60,402 bases of DNA from an uncultured Bacteroidales bacterium (GCA_902760315.1 CACWFV010000027.1:1-60402); one strand, 5' to 3'; shown: positions 7,092-17,783, counted from the first letter of the stretch. The notes: generated by a model not told the origin, from the letters alone. Translations and numbers: made by a program.

Positions 7092-7274
7092 CTAAATCGC
7101 ACTTTCTTGCTTGATGCTGCGAATGTGTAGCCAGATACCAACTACGATAAGCAACAATCCCGTGATAAGCAGTGAATTGCTGCCTGCCAATGTCTCTATG
7201 CGTGTCAGTATCAAGGCCAACGTTCCTAATATAATAAGGAGTAGCCCTGCGTAGTGTCTGAGTGTTTGAATCAT
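7092..7274 (-). CDS. Small two-helix membrane protein
   Basis: 60 aa from the ATG at 7274 (MIQTLRHYAG...). A longer reading from 7313 adds 13 residues that overlap the araA terminator, so the shorter start is preferred. Two hydrophobic helices (AGLLLIILGTLALIL and SLLITGLLLIVVGIWLHI) form a hairpin with a short loop and a charged C-tail. It resembles small uncharacterised Bacteroidetes membrane proteins. It is 47 bp upstream of tex on the same strand. Function unknown. Confidence 0.6.
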   Translation of the reverse strand: MIQTLRHYAGLLLIILGTLALILTRIETLAGSNSLLITGLLLIVVGIWLHIRSIKQESAI

Positions 7275-7296
7275 CGTTTCAGCGTTCTTAGAAAAT

Positions 7297-7330
7297 GACT
7301 CCTGAAAGAGCACAATTACTTTCAGGAGCC
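7297..7330 (-). terminator. Terminator after araA
   Basis: gactcctgaaag (7297-7308) pairs with ctttcaggagcc (7319-7330) with one wobble. On the minus strand the stem is followed by a T-rich stretch. Confidence 0.75.
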
Positions 7331-7351
7331 ATTGAAGTGAGGATAGAAGTT

Positions 7352-8890
7352 TTAGCGTAGAGCTTTATTCAGCATGTAGTACATTTCGTTGTTCTGTAAC
7401 TGCTGTTTGAACTCGTAAGTCTTCGTTTCCTTGTTGATTTTGACATACTCAATGCCCACCATTTCGGCAAAGTCTTCCCAGTACTCTTCAGTGATGTCGT
7501 AAGAGAAAGCACTATGATGAGTACCACCTGCCAGAATCCATGCACCGGCACCAATCTCGAAAGTAGGCTGGGGAACCCACAGAGCGCTGGCCACGGGCAG
7601 ATTGGGCATGGGTTTGGGTTCAATGCATTCTACCTCCTGAGAAATCAGACGGAAGCGGTTACCCAGGTCAACAACTGTAGCCTTGATGCCACGACCCACC
7701 TTTGAGGTAAAGACGAGTCGTGCCGTCTGCTGCTTGCGAATGCCGATGCCCAGGAAGTGTACCTCCAACTTGGGCTTGTCTACTGCAATGAGCGGACAGA
7801 CTTCGAGCATGTGGCTTTGCAGACAGCTGGAACGGTCACCGGCAAAGTTGAGCGTATAGTCCTCCAGGAACGAGCAACCCTGGGGCATGCCTTGCTGAAT
7901 GACCCACAGCGTGCGATAGAGGCAGGCCGTCTTCCAGTCACCCTCGGCACCGAAACCAATACCCTCAGCCATCAGACGCTGTGATGCAAGACCTGGTATC
8001 TGATCGAAACCGCAGAAATCAGGCTGGTTGATGTCAGCATCGCCAAGGTCGTCGAAGTTGGTGGTAAACGCTGTTGCACCATTGTCCTTCAGCACGCGAC
8101 GGATGGCAATCTCAGCTTTGGCAGCATTCTTCACCTTCTGCCAATAGACCTCCTCACCGCTTTCATCAATCTTGATGGTGTAGAGCTTCTTGTATTCTTC
8201 TACCAGTTCGTCGGCTTCGGCATCAGTCACCTTCTTCCAGTACTCCATCAGCGAGCTGACGGGATAGTAGTCTACGTGATAACCCAGACGCTGTTCGAAC
8301 TCTACGCGGTCTCCGTCTGTAACAGCTACGTTGTTCATGTTCATACCGAACATTAGGCAACGGACCTGTTTGGCATCAGCTACACCTGCTGCAACGCGAG
8401 CCCAGACTGCAATCTGCTTTTGTGCTGCCTGGTCCTTCCAATAGCCACACACAACTTTACGGGCAACGCGCATACGGGTACAGATATGTCCAAACTCGAT
8501 GTCTCCGTGGGCAGACTGGTTCAGGTTCATGAAGTCCATGTCCATGGTCTCCCAGGGAATTTCTGCGTTGTACTGAGTATGGAAGTGAAGTAGGGGCTTC
8601 TGCAATGCCTGTAAACCTTTAATCCACATCTTAGCGGGTGAGAAGGTGTGCATCCAAGTGATGATACCCACACACTTTGCATCGTTGTTGGCAGCCTTCA
8701 TCACGTCCTCAACCTCCTGAGAACTGTTGGCGGTACCTTTATAAACTATCTTTACCGGAATGATACCCGTTTTGTTCAGTCCGTCAACCATTTCCTGTGA
8801 GTGACCGTCTACTATCTTCACGGTTTCACCACCATAGAGCAACTGCGCACCAGTTACCCACCATAGTTCTAAATTCTCAAATGCTTTCAT
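7352..8890 (-). CDS. araA: L-arabinose isomerase
   Basis: 512 aa, within the usual range. The N-terminus (LELWWVTGAQLLYG) and the segment MHTFSPAKMWI are diagnostic of AraA. The Mn-site and active-site residues in ETMDMDFMNLNQSAHGD, the central EGDWKTACLYR motif and the late HHSAFSYD are present. It converts L-arabinose to L-ribulose in the cytoplasm. It is the last gene of galM-symporter-araR-araD-araA, 20 bp after araD and followed by a terminator. Confidence 0.97.
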   Translation of the reverse strand: MKAFENLELWWVTGAQLLYGGETVKIVDGHSQEMVDGLNKTGIIPVKIVYKGTANSSQEVEDVMKAANNDAKCVGIITWMHTFSPAKMWIKGLQALQKPLLHFHTQYNAEIPWETMDMDFMNLNQSAHGDIEFGHICTRMRVARKVVCGYWKDQAAQKQIAVWARVAAGVADAKQVRCLMFGMNMNNVAVTDGDRVEFEQRLGYHVDYYPVSSLMEYWKKVTDAEADELVEEYKKLYTIKIDESGEEVYWQKVKNAAKAEIAIRRVLKDNGATAFTTNFDDLGDADINQPDFCGFDQIPGLASQRLMAEGIGFGAEGDWKTACLYRTLWVIQQGMPQGCSFLEDYTLNFAGDRSSCLQSHMLEVCPLIAVDKPKLEVHFLGIGIRKQQTARLVFTSKVGRGIKATVVDLGNRFRLISQEVECIEPKPMPNLPVASALWVPQPTFEIGAGAWILAGGTHHSAFSYDITEEYWEDFAEMVGIEYVKINKETKTYEFKQQLQNNEMYYMLNKALR

Positions 8891-8910
8891 TGTTTTAGTA
8901 ATATCATTTA

Positions 8911-9621
8911 TTAGTGTTTTTGTCCTTTCTGTCCGTAGTATGCGTTAGGACCGTGCTTGCGCATGTAGTGCTTCTCAACGAGCAACGGATTCATGGTGGT
9001 GTTTGGATTGACCGAGAATGACACGAAGGCCATCTTAGCACACTGTTCCATCACCTTAGCATTGTATACTGCATTGTCTGGCGACGTACCCCATGAGAAC
9101 GGTCCGTGGTTTTTGACCAGCACAGCAGGTGTGTGGTCAGGGTTAATCTTGCGGATATTGAGAATCTCGTCAACGATGACGTTGCCGGTTTCCAACTCAT
9201 ACTGTCCTTTCACCTCTGCCTCCGTCATGTCGCGTGTGCAGGGAATATCCTTGTAGAAATAGTCCGCATGGGTTGTTCCGATATTGGGAATATCGCAACC
9301 AGCCTGTGCAAACGCCGTAGCATAGGTGGAGTGGGTGTGTACCACGCCCTGGATGTTGGGGAAGGCCTTGTATAGTACAAGGTGTGTGGGCGTATCGCTG
9401 CTGGGATTGAGGTCGCCCTCTACTACTTTACCACTCTCCAAGTCTACCACGACCATATCTTCAGCCTTCATCTCGTCGTAGCTGACGCCGCTGGGCTTGA
9501 TGACTACCAGTCCCTTTTCACGGTCAATGCCTGACACGTTGCCCCATGTAAAGATGACCAGTCCTTGCTTGACCAGGTCCAGGTTGGCTTTAAATACTTT
9601 CTGTTTAAGTTCTTCTAACAT
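8911..9621 (-). CDS. araD: L-ribulose-5-phosphate 4-epimerase
   Basis: 236 aa starting at [10 protein letters not shown]; the frame is open 10 codons further up, but the hydrophobic extension is not typical of the family. The class II aldolase/epimerase zinc motif [11 protein letters not shown] and the later GTTHADYF are present, as is NHGPFSWG. It converts L-ribulose-5-phosphate to D-xylulose-5-phosphate, feeding the pentose phosphate pathway. No ribulokinase (AraB) gene is seen between the ara genes, so that step must be encoded elsewhere. Confidence 0.95.
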   Translation of the reverse strand: MLEELKQKVFKANLDLVKQGLVIFTWGNVSGIDREKGLVVIKPSGVSYDEMKAEDMVVVDLESGKVVEGDLNPSSDTPTHLVLYKAFPNIQGVVHTHSTYATAFAQAGCDIPNIGTTHADYFYKDIPCTRDMTEAEVKGQYELETGNVIVDEILNIRKINPDHTPAVLVKNHGPFSWGTSPDNAVYNAKVMEQCAKMAFVSFSVNPNTTMNPLLVEKHYMRKHGPNAYYGQKGQKH

Positions 9622-9659
9622 AATTATCAATAGTATAATGTCAATAATCAAATGATGAC

Positions 9660-10340
9660 TTACAATTTGAAGTTAGCGTCTTCTTTGTTGTAAGCATGTT
9701 TGTTAAAACGATAGAGGTAGGCGCCACGCTTGGAACCGGTTTTGTCTATCAAATCGGTCTTCTCAATGAAGTCCATTTCTTTGATGCGCTTACGGAAGTT
9801 GCGCTTGTCGACCTCCTCGCCATTGACTGCCTCATAAAGACGCTGCAATTGTGTGAGGGTAAACAGTGCAGGAAGCAACTGGAAACTGATGGGCTCCGTG
9901 CGGATTTTTTGCTGCATCAGTTTGCGGGCTTTCCGAATCATCTGTTTGTGGTCTGAGAACATTTCAGGAAGTTCCTCTATATCTACCCACTCAACGTCGT
10001 GTTCTGCCAACATCTTTTGGTCATAGTCTTTAACGTTTATGAGTGCGTAGTAAGCCACACTGACCACGCGTGCACCAGGGTCGCGGTCTACACTGCCAAA
10101 GGCACCCACCTGACGCATATAGACATTGCGCATGCCTGTCAGCTCGTAGAGTGTACGGTTAGCAGCTTCGTCCACACTTTCCTTGTTGCCCACGAAACCT
10201 CCATAGAGGCTCCATAGGCCTTTCCCTGGGTCAATGTGCCGGTGGCCCAGCAACACCTTCAGCTTGTTTTGTTCGAAGCCGAAGATGATGCAGTCCACCG
10301 ATACAAGAATTTTCTGATGCTCAATATAATATTGGGTCAT
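9660..10340 (-). CDS. araR: NUDIX-type arabinose regulator, AraR-like
   Basis: 226 aa. An N-terminal NUDIX-fold domain (about 1-145) is followed by a winged-helix domain ([30 protein letters not shown]). The Nudix box [24 protein letters not shown] keeps G, the first E, R and one later E, but has T and L in place of two catalytic Glu residues (REUXEE reads RTLYEL), so hydrolase activity is unlikely. This fits the characterised Bacteroides AraR, where the degenerate NUDIX domain binds L-arabinose and controls DNA binding. It lies between symporter and araD in the operon it presumably regulates. Confidence 0.88.
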   Translation of the reverse strand: MTQYYIEHQKILVSVDCIIFGFEQNKLKVLLGHRHIDPGKGLWSLYGGFVGNKESVDEAANRTLYELTGMRNVYMRQVGAFGSVDRDPGARVVSVAYYALINVKDYDQKMLAEHDVEWVDIEELPEMFSDHKQMIRKARKLMQQKIRTEPISFQLLPALFTLTQLQRLYEAVNGEEVDKRNFRKRIKEMDFIEKTDLIDKTGSKRGAYLYRFNKHAYNKEDANFKL

Positions 10341-10356
10341 GGTTGTTTCAGAAGAT

Positions 10357-12303
10357 TTACCAAAGTGCGATGTAGAGGATAGTCAGGATGGCTATCACAC
10401 CAAAGGCACCAAAGTTGAATACACGGTCTGTCTTGAAGATGTTCAGGTCAATAGCTACCAGCTTCGGATCCTGCACCTTGTCCAGGGCGTTGGAGCGCAG
10501 ATACAGACCTATGGTTGCTGTGATAGCGGCAAAGAAGATCATGGCGCCCTCAAAACCGTGTACATGCATTGTCTCGTTAAAGAATCCACCAATAAACAGC
10601 ACGAACGATACTGCTGCTGTACAGAACATGATAGTGCTCCAGCGCAGTTGCGTCTTAATGGTGTTCTCGTCCAACTCGTCAGCAGGCACTGCCTTGTTGC
10701 TCTTCAGCGAAATCCATACGAACAGGATTACCAGTGTGATGAACACCACACCTGAACGTACCAAGAACGGCATATCGGGGAAGGCGAACTTGTAGATGAT
10801 GGAGAAGGCGAATGTACCTATGGCACATACTACGGCCGCTGTACCGCTTGCACGCTTCCACAACAGTCCGAGACCGAAGATGACTACCACACCGGGATAG
10901 ACGAATGCCGAATATTCCTGGATGAACTGGAATGCCTGGTCAATACCACCCATCAGTGGATATACAGCAATCAGGGCAATAATCAGTGCGCTGACAGAAG
11001 TCAGACGACCCACGTTCACCAAGCGGCGCTCAGAGGCGTTCTTGTTGATGAACTGCTTGTAGATATCCATAGTGAAGAGGGTAGAAGTAGAGTTGAACAT
11101 GGAAGCCAGTGACGAAATAACGGCGGCAGCCAGCGCTGCAAAGCTCAGACCCTTGACCACAGTAGGTGTGAAGTTGCGAATCAAGAAAGGATAGGCGTCG
11201 TCTGAACGGCCAATAGAACCGGCCAGCGTCTCGCGCAGTCCGTCGCACTCAGGAGCATTCATAATATAGAAAGCGCACACACCGGGGATGCAGACAATAA
11301 ACGGAATCAAAATCTTCAGGAAGGCAGCAAATACCATACCCTTCTTAGCCTCGTCCAGCGACTTGGCAGCCAGACCCTTCTGGATGATGTACTGGTTGAA
11401 ACCCCAGTAGCCCAGGTTGGTCAGCCACAGCGCACCAAAGATAAGTACAATGCCAGGGTTGGTGAAGAACGGGTCGTCCTGAATATTAGGATAAGCCCCC
11501 TCATTGCGTGTCACCACCAAGTTGAAGTGCTTGTCTGCTGGGTTCTGTGCCAGATAGTCCTTGATATGGCTCAGTGCGTCCCAGGCTCCTCCTAAGCCCA
11601 TCTCGTCGCCAATTACTGACAGGGCAGCATAGGCCGTAATCAGACCACCACCCACCAGGAATGTCACCTGCATGACGTCAGTCCATGCGACAGAAGCCAG
11701 ACCGCCATAAATAGAGTAAATACCGGCTATGAGGAACAGACACAGGATGATGCACATGCGCACCTGGTCTATTTCCATACCGGCCACGTTGATGGTCATG
11801 TCTGTGGGCAGACCCAGAATCTGCTGGATAGCCAGAGCGCCCAGCCATGCTACTGAGGTCAGGTTGACGAAGACATAAAGGAACAGCCACAGCAGCGAGA
11901 AGGCCAGACCCACCCCCCAGTTATAGCGCTCGCGCAGGAACTGCGGAATAGTGAAAATCTTCTTCTCAATCATCAGCGGCAGCAGGAACTTACCCACTAC
12001 CAGCAGTGTGGCGGCAGCCATCAACTCATAGGCAGCCTGGGCAATACCTGAGGCATAGGCCGAACCTGACATTCCGATGAACTGCTCCGCCGAGATGTTA
12101 GCAGCGATGAGCGATGCACCGACAGCCCACCACGTCAGTGTGTTACCTGCCAGGAAGTAGTCAGTAGATGATTTCTCTTCTCCCTTCTTGCTGCGCGATA
12201 GAAACAGTCCCATGCCGACAAGAATGATGATGTAGACGACAAAGACCAGATAGTCCGCTGTCGCAAAGCCATTGTTACTAAGGGCTTCAATAATTTTGTC
12301 CAT
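10357..12303 (-). CDS. Sodium/solute symporter (SSS family), probable arabinose transporter
   Basis: 648 aa with about 14 hydrophobic helices. SSS signatures are present: DYFLAGNTLTWWAVGASLIAANIS, EQFIGMSGSAYASG, TIPQFLRERYN and WTDVMQVTFLVGGG. The family co-transports Na+ with sugars, amino acids or vitamins across the inner membrane. Its place between galM and araR in the ara operon makes L-arabinose the likely substrate, as for AraT/AraP-type symporters in other Bacteroidetes. The C-terminal extension after about residue 560 has two further helices. Confidence 0.92.
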   Translation of the reverse strand: MDKIIEALSNNGFATADYLVFVVYIIILVGMGLFLSRSKKGEEKSSTDYFLAGNTLTWWAVGASLIAANISAEQFIGMSGSAYASGIAQAAYELMAAATLLVVGKFLLPLMIEKKIFTIPQFLRERYNWGVGLAFSLLWLFLYVFVNLTSVAWLGALAIQQILGLPTDMTINVAGMEIDQVRMCIILCLFLIAGIYSIYGGLASVAWTDVMQVTFLVGGGLITAYAALSVIGDEMGLGGAWDALSHIKDYLAQNPADKHFNLVVTRNEGAYPNIQDDPFFTNPGIVLIFGALWLTNLGYWGFNQYIIQKGLAAKSLDEAKKGMVFAAFLKILIPFIVCIPGVCAFYIMNAPECDGLRETLAGSIGRSDDAYPFLIRNFTPTVVKGLSFAALAAAVISSLASMFNSTSTLFTMDIYKQFINKNASERRLVNVGRLTSVSALIIALIAVYPLMGGIDQAFQFIQEYSAFVYPGVVVIFGLGLLWKRASGTAAVVCAIGTFAFSIIYKFAFPDMPFLVRSGVVFITLVILFVWISLKSNKAVPADELDENTIKTQLRWSTIMFCTAAVSFVLFIGGFFNETMHVHGFEGAMIFFAAITATIGLYLRSNALDKVQDPKLVAIDLNIFKTDRVFNFGAFGVIAILTILYIALW

Positions 12304-12337
12304 TGGTAATATTAAAGTTATTTGTTATTGATGTTTG

Positions 12338-13504
12338 TTACTTCACCGAGAATTTGTAGGCAGCGTGGCTGTAGTATTTCTCACCCGGCTTCAGCACGGG
12401 GCTGGCCCATTCAGGATGATTGGGGGAGTCTGGATACTTCTGGCTTTCCAGGCATACGCTGACGTGCTTCGGATATTTCAGGCCATTCTTGCGTACGATG
12501 TCGGCATCACGTCCTACACCCTGGAAGTTGCCAGAATACACCTGTACGCCGGGCTCGTTGGTAAACATCTCCATGAAGATGCCCGTCTTGGGTGAATAGA
12601 GCGAAGCGCAAACCTGTTTGTCGTCACCAGCGGTGTTTAGGCAGTAGTTATGGTCATAGCCGGTAGCGTTCTGTACCTGGTCATAGCTGGAATTGATGGA
12701 GTCACCTACGGCGTGCGGTGTGCGGAAATCCATGGCTGTACCCTCTACGTCGCGTATCTCGCCTGTAGGAATGTACAGCTTGTCAGAAGCCGTGAACTTA
12801 TCTGCATTGACATAGAGAACCTGGTCGTAGGCAGCCTGTGTGAAGTCGCCTGACAGGTTATAGTAGTTGTGGTTTGTCTGGTTGATGATGGTCTCCTTGT
12901 CGGTAGTAGCCTCCCAGACCATGTCCAGCGTGTTGTCTGCTGTCACCTTATAAGTGGTAGTGGCTGTCACGGTACCGGGGAATCCGTTCTCGCCGTCTGC
13001 AGCCACGATGGTCAGTTTCAAAATCGAGTCGCCAATCTGCTCAGCGTCGTACACCTGGTTCATCCAACCCGTCGTGCCGCCACCATGCAGGCAGTTAGGA
13101 CCGTCGTTGCGCTTCAGCTGATACACAGAGTCGCCCAGCTGGAACTGTCCATTCTTGATGCGGTTGGCGTAGCGGCCTACGCTGGAACCATAGTCCGAGG
13201 GCGAATTCAGCGTGTCGGCATACTGCTGGATGTTGTCGAAACCCAGTACCACGTCGGTGGGCTTGCCATCCTTGTCGGGTACTACCAGCGACACGATTCG
13301 TCCACCGTAGTTGGTGATGCATACCTCCATGCCGTTCTCGTTTTTCAACGTGTAGAGCTTGACGGGCTTTTCGTTGATGAGGGTGTCAAACTTGGCAGGA
13401 TTCAGTCCTGACAATGTCGTTGTCTGCTCAGTAGCAGAGCCACAAGCTGTAAGCATAGCGACTGCGATACCTACAAGCCCAAATGTTGCTTTGATGCTTT
13501 TCAT
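12338..13504 (-). CDS. galM: Aldose 1-epimerase (mutarotase), predicted lipoprotein
   Basis: 388 aa. A lipoprotein signal peptide ends in LTACG (Cys at about 21), so the enzyme is exported and lipid-anchored, facing the periplasm or surface. GalM motifs are present: ITNYGGRIVSLVVPDKDG, SVGRYANRIKNGQF, NDGPNCLHGG, TNHNYYNL with the catalytic His, and a late acidic catalytic residue in SVCLESQKYPDSPNH. It interconverts sugar anomers before uptake. It is the first gene of the ara operon, and its start codon lies inside one arm of a 19-bp inverted repeat. Confidence 0.93.
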   Translation of the reverse strand: MKSIKATFGLVGIAVAMLTACGSATEQTTTLSGLNPAKFDTLINEKPVKLYTLKNENGMEVCITNYGGRIVSLVVPDKDGKPTDVVLGFDNIQQYADTLNSPSDYGSSVGRYANRIKNGQFQLGDSVYQLKRNDGPNCLHGGGTTGWMNQVYDAEQIGDSILKLTIVAADGENGFPGTVTATTTYKVTADNTLDMVWEATTDKETIINQTNHNYYNLSGDFTQAAYDQVLYVNADKFTASDKLYIPTGEIRDVEGTAMDFRTPHAVGDSINSSYDQVQNATGYDHNYCLNTAGDDKQVCASLYSPKTGIFMEMFTNEPGVQVYSGNFQGVGRDADIVRKNGLKYPKHVSVCLESQKYPDSPNHPEWASPVLKPGEKYYSHAAYKFSVK

Positions 13505-13593
13505 TTTTTAGGTGTTTTAAGTTGTATAGTCAAATTTGGGTGTAAAATTACAATTTAAATTTGATATAACAAAATAAAACACCTAAAAAATGA
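13501..13593 (-). promoter_or_regulatory. Operon control region bounded by perfect 19-bp inverted repeats
   Basis: tcattttttaggtgtttta (13501-13519) has its exact reverse complement at 13575-13593, with 55 bp between. The left arm covers the galM start codon. Inside, the minus strand reads TTTTG, 19 bp, TAATTTTA (a fair promoter for the ara operon). The plus strand reads TTTG, 17 bp, TAAATTTG. It could be an operator pair, an mRNA hairpin, or a small invertible promoter. Confidence 0.6.
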
Positions 13594-13618
13594 AATATTA
13601 ATGATAATTCAGCGCTTC

Positions 13619-16069
13619 TCAGTCTTCTTTAGGCTCTTCAGCAGCCTGTTGATTGTTGGGTAGTGCCTGTTGGTTAGCTTTTTGTTCAGCCGGTACGGTG
13701 ACGATGTTACCTGCTTCGTCAACGACCTCTGTCATCTCTTCTGCACCCACTGCCAGCGAGTCTATGGCCAACGAGTCTGAGTCTGCCGGAGCCTTGAAGT
13801 ATCCGCCACAATTGTAGTCGTTGGCCGTGAGTCCGTCCATTTTGCCAAACTTGGCATGATACTTCTTGAAGTTCTTGTCCTCCAAGACACTCTTCAAGAA
13901 ATATCCGCAGATGGGCAGTGCCGTGCGGTTGCCTTGTCCTAGTTCGCCGGTACGGAAGTGTATGCAGCGATACTCACCACCTACCCAGGCTCCCACCACC
14001 AGTTTGGGCGTGGTGCCAATGAACCATGCGTCGGAGTGGTTGTTTGAAGTACCGGTTTTTCCGCCAAAGTCTGTATCGGTGTCGTAGCCTACAAAGCCTC
14101 TCAACCTTGACGAGGTGCCGCTCATGCCGCCCATCAGCAGCTGTTGCACCATAAATGCCGACTTCTCGGAAAGTGCCTGCTTCTCGTCGTCAGGTGCTGT
14201 GTAGATTTCGTTGCCGTCTCTGTCCAAAATGCGTGTCACGAGCACCGGACTGCGGTGTACACCGTTGTTGCATGGTGTGCAGTAGGCGTTGACTAACTCT
14301 TCCAGCGTCACGTCGCTAGAACCCAGCGGCAGTGAAGGGGTGGGGTCAAGGTGGCTGTTGATGCCCATGTCGTGGGCTGTCTTGGCAATACGTTCTATAC
14401 CGCACTCCTGACCTAGTCTCACAGCTACTGAGTTGATGCTCATGGCGAAGGCCTGCTTCAGTGTGATGTTGACGCCTGAGAAGCGGCCGTCGGCATTGGT
14501 CGGTGCCCACGTGACCTCTTTTTTCTGCTTAGCGTCGTACACCTGCATGGCAAAATACTCGTCCTTGCGCGTGTCACACGGCGTGATACCCTGGTTCATG
14601 GCCTCTGCATAGACAAAGAGCTTGAATGTGGAGCCTGGCTGTCGCATGGCCGTCACTTTGTCGTATTTCCAGGTTTTGAAGTCTACGTCACCTACCCATG
14701 CCTTGACGTGTCCCGTCTGTGGCTCCATGGCTATGAATCCACAGTGCATGAAGTGTTCCATGTAGCGAATAGAGTCCATGGTAGACATTTCTTTCTCTAT
14801 CGTACCTTGCTCATAGTCAAAGAGTTTTACTTTATGAGGCAAGTTTAGGTAGAAGTCTATGCTGTCTTGGTTGTTGTCGTATTTCTGTGCCAGAATCTTG
14901 TTGTATGGCGTCTTCTTGGCCAGGTCCTCTATGAAGTGAGGTATCTCCACGTGGTGCTCATCCTGCCAGGGGTTTGTGTTTCCCCAGTGGTTGTTGAAGG
15001 TTCTCTGAACCTGTTTCATCTGCTTGATGGCTGCCTCTTCCGCATACTTCTGCATGCGTGTGTCAATGGTGGTATAGATTTTCAGTCCGTCCTTGTAGAG
15101 GTCGTAGTCGTTTTCTGCACACCATTTCTGGAGGTGGTTTTTCACAGCCTCGCGGAAGTACAGAGCCTGGCCGTCGTAGTTGTTTTCTACGCTGAAGTCC
15201 AGCTTCACGTTCTTCGTCTTCAGCGTGTCGTAGGCCTCCTGAGTCAGGTGTCCGTGTCTCAGCATGTTGTTGAGCACCACGTTACGTCGGTTCATGGAGT
15301 TCTTGGGATTGATGCGCGGATTGTAGTAGGTAGTGGCCTTCAGCAGTCCTACGAGTATGGCCGCTTGGTCGGGCGTCAGTTCTTTAGGTGTGGTGCCAAA
15401 GTAGGTCTTGGCAGCCGTTTTGATGCCAAAGGCGTTGGATCCGAAGTCTACGGTGTTGGCATACATGGTGAGAATCTCCTGCTTGTCGAAGAACAGCTCG
15501 ATTTTCACTGCCGTTATCCACTCCTTACTTTTCATAATCAGGAGTTTCAAGCCCGGAATGTAGCCTAAGAGTCCTGTAGAGTATTCCGTTCTGACGCGGA
15601 ACATGTTTTTCACCAACTGCTGGGTGATGGTGGACGCACCGCGTGCATCGTGATGGACCACGTAGTCCTTCAAGGCCGCGAAGACTCCCTGGAAGTCAAT
15701 ACCTATGTGGTGGTAGAAACGCTCGTCCTCTGTATCCACCAATGCCTGCCAGAAGACAGGGTTAATCTCTTCAAACTCCACCGGTGTACGGTTTTCGCTG
15801 AAATACTTGCCTATCAGCACTCCGTCGGCACTATACAGCTCCGAGGCCTGCACGGTTTTCGGGTTGCGTATGGAACTCAGGCTTGGCGAACGTCCGAAGA
15901 GCCACAGGAAGTTGATGTCCACCAGAAAGAGGTAGAGCAGGAAGGCTACGATGAGCGAAGCGAAGGCTAGCCCCGCCTTGTTGTACCATTTCTTGTTCAG
16001 GTACAGACTTTTATACCATGGCCAGAAGCCTTTGACGGCATTCCAGCAGTAGACTAAGTATTTATTCAT
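13619..16069 (-). CDS. Class A penicillin-binding protein 1a
   Basis: 816 aa. An N-terminal cytoplasmic tail is followed by a transmembrane helix (about 33-55), a GT51 glycosyltransferase domain with the [12 protein letters not shown] catalytic motif and [13 protein letters not shown], and a transpeptidase domain with SxxK (S480TFK483), SIN (MSINSVAVR) and KTG (K671TGTS). The C-tail is Pro/Ala/Asp/Glu-rich. It polymerises and cross-links peptidoglycan at the inner membrane. It overlaps miaA by 8 bp and is the last gene of the lpx-miaA cluster. Confidence 0.95.
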   Translation of the reverse strand: MNKYLVYCWNAVKGFWPWYKSLYLNKKWYNKAGLAFASLIVAFLLYLFLVDINFLWLFGRSPSLSSIRNPKTVQASELYSADGVLIGKYFSENRTPVEFEEINPVFWQALVDTEDERFYHHIGIDFQGVFAALKDYVVHHDARGASTITQQLVKNMFRVRTEYSTGLLGYIPGLKLLIMKSKEWITAVKIELFFDKQEILTMYANTVDFGSNAFGIKTAAKTYFGTTPKELTPDQAAILVGLLKATTYYNPRINPKNSMNRRNVVLNNMLRHGHLTQEAYDTLKTKNVKLDFSVENNYDGQALYFREAVKNHLQKWCAENDYDLYKDGLKIYTTIDTRMQKYAEEAAIKQMKQVQRTFNNHWGNTNPWQDEHHVEIPHFIEDLAKKTPYNKILAQKYDNNQDSIDFYLNLPHKVKLFDYEQGTIEKEMSTMDSIRYMEHFMHCGFIAMEPQTGHVKAWVGDVDFKTWKYDKVTAMRQPGSTFKLFVYAEAMNQGITPCDTRKDEYFAMQVYDAKQKKEVTWAPTNADGRFSGVNITLKQAFAMSINSVAVRLGQECGIERIAKTAHDMGINSHLDPTPSLPLGSSDVTLEELVNAYCTPCNNGVHRSPVLVTRILDRDGNEIYTAPDDEKQALSEKSAFMVQQLLMGGMSGTSSRLRGFVGYDTDTDFGGKTGTSNNHSDAWFIGTTPKLVVGAWVGGEYRCIHFRTGELGQGNRTALPICGYFLKSVLEDKNFKKYHAKFGKMDGLTANDYNCGGYFKAPADSDSLAIDSLAVGAEEMTEVVDEAGNIVTVPAEQKANQQALPNNQQAAEEPKED

Positions 16070-16958
16070 AGTGCTTCAGATAGTTCAGTATTTCTTCAAT
16101 TTGGTCTGGGTGAAACCACCTCATTTTTTCGTCGCGTTTATACCACGTCAGTTGTTTGCGGGCGTAGCGCCGCGTGTTACCCTTGATGCGTTCCACGGCT
16201 TCGTCGAGTGTCCATAGTCCGTCAAGATAGTTGAACAGTTCTTTGTAACCTACTGTATTCAAGGCATTTGTTTCTCTTTTGTCTATCAGGCCTCTTACCT
16301 CTTCCAACAGTCCGTCCTGCATCATCTGGTCTACGCGTTGGTTGATGCGTTGGTAGAGCTCCTCGCGCTCTCGGTTCAGTCCTATCTTAACAATGCGGAA
16401 GGGACGCTGTTTCTTTTGCTGTGTGCGAAACGACGTGTAGGTTTGTCCTGTCTGGTGACAGATTTCCAGGGCGTGGATGACGCGTCGGTGGTTCTTGAGG
16501 TCCACGACGGCATAGTGTTCCGGGTCCAGCTGTCTGAGTTCGTCGCACAGTGCCTCCAGGCCTTCATCTTCGTAGCGTCGCTTCATCTCTCGGCGTATGT
16601 CGTCACGCACGGTAGGTATGTCGTCTATGCCGTTACAGACGGCGTCGATGTACATCATGGAGCCCCCGCTTAAGACGTGGACTGTTGAACGCTCGCGGTG
16701 AGTGTCCAACAGTTTCATCACCTCTTGTTCGTACATGGAGGCGTTATAATAGTCGTCAATGCTTTTTGTCCCCACGAAGTAGTGTTTCACCTGTTGTAGC
16801 TGCTCTGCAGTCGGTGCTGCAGTACCTATTTTCAGTTCCCGGTATATCTGTCTGGAGTCAGCATTGATGACGGGTACGTTGTAGTATTGTGCCAACTTGA
16901 TAGTCAGCGCTGTCTTTCCCACAGCCGTAGGCCCCGTGATGACAACCAGCGTGTCCAA
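16062..16958 (-). CDS. miaA: tRNA dimethylallyltransferase
   Basis: 298 aa. The P-loop GPTAVGKT at the N-terminus, the [17 protein letters not shown] motif and the RRVIHALEI segment identify MiaA. It adds a dimethylallyl group to A37 of tRNAs reading UNN codons. It is 26 bp downstream of lpxA and overlaps the PBP1a gene by 8 bp, so it is probably part of the same transcript. Confidence 0.96.
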   Translation of the reverse strand: MDTLVVITGPTAVGKTALTIKLAQYYNVPVINADSRQIYRELKIGTAAPTAEQLQQVKHYFVGTKSIDDYYNASMYEQEVMKLLDTHRERSTVHVLSGGSMMYIDAVCNGIDDIPTVRDDIRREMKRRYEDEGLEALCDELRQLDPEHYAVVDLKNHRRVIHALEICHQTGQTYTSFRTQQKKQRPFRIVKIGLNREREELYQRINQRVDQMMQDGLLEEVRGLIDKRETNALNTVGYKELFNYLDGLWTLDEAVERIKGNTRRYARKQLTWYKRDEKMRWFHPDQIEEILNYLKHYE

Positions 16959-16984
16959 TGTCGAAAGTTCTTCTGTTAGTATTG

Positions 16985-17755
16985 TTATCTGATGACTCCG
17001 CGCTTGGAGTTTTCGATGAACGAGCAGATATAGTCTATCTCCTTGGAGTCCGGATATTTGGCGCGAGCCTCAGTCACGCCGTCTTTCAGTATTCCCTTGG
17101 AGTAGATGATTCGGTAGGCATCGTGTATGGCGTCAATGACATCGTTGGGGAATCCGCGGCGTCTGAGTCCGATGAGGTTGACACCGGCATAGCGAACGGG
17201 CTCCTTGCCTGCGATGACGTAGGGTGGGATGTCCTGCGAGGTGCGTGTGCCTCCCTGGAACATGATATAGCCGCCGACACGCGTAAACTGGTGGAACAGG
17301 CACGTTGCCGAAATGATGGCATAGTCGTCGACGACAACCTCACCGGCAAACTTTGTCGAGTTGCCTATGATGCAGCCGTTGCCAATGACGCAGTCGTGGC
17401 CTATGTGCATATTCTCCATCAGCAGGTTGCCGTTGCCAACAACGGTTTTACCCTTCGACGCCGTTCCGCGGCTGATGGTGACATTCTCGCGGATAGAGTT
17501 GTTGTCACCGATTTCGCACGTAGTTTCTTCGCCTTGGAATTTCAAATCCTGAGGCTTGGTAGAGATGCTGGCACCGGGGAAAAACTCGTTGTTGCTGCCG
17601 ATGCGGGCGCCATAGTGTATGGTGACGTTGTTCAGAAACTTGTTGTTGTCGCCAATGACGACGTTCTTGTCGATGACGCAGAAGGGGCCAATGATGTTGT
17701 TGTCGCCCAGTTGTGCTTCAGGGTCGACGACGGCCATGGGGTGTATTTGGTTCAT
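16985..17755 (-). CDS. lpxA: UDP-N-acetylglucosamine acyltransferase
   Basis: 256 aa from [17 protein letters not shown]; 30 further in-frame codons upstream have no family counterpart and would overlap lpxC/fabZ. Hexapeptide repeats of the left-handed beta-helix fill residues 4-190; the catalytic His lies in [13 protein letters not shown]. The C-terminal helical domain ends [13 protein letters not shown]. It transfers the 3-hydroxyacyl chain to UDP-GlcNAc, the first step of lipid A synthesis. It follows lpxC/fabZ by 28 bp. Confidence 0.96.
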   Translation of the reverse strand: MNQIHPMAVVDPEAQLGDNNIIGPFCVIDKNVVIGDNNKFLNNVTIHYGARIGSNNEFFPGASISTKPQDLKFQGEETTCEIGDNNSIRENVTISRGTASKGKTVVGNGNLLMENMHIGHDCVIGNGCIIGNSTKFAGEVVVDDYAIISATCLFHQFTRVGGYIMFQGGTRTSQDIPPYVIAGKEPVRYAGVNLIGLRRRGFPNDVIDAIHDAYRIIYSKGILKDGVTEARAKYPDSKEIDYICSFIENSKRGVIR

Positions 17756-17783
17756 GCGCGTACAATAATTATATAGTGTTTTT

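Noticed and set aside
9622-9651. Longer araD start at 9651
   Set aside because: The ten extra hydrophobic residues are not a signal peptide and do not occur in this cytoplasmic family.
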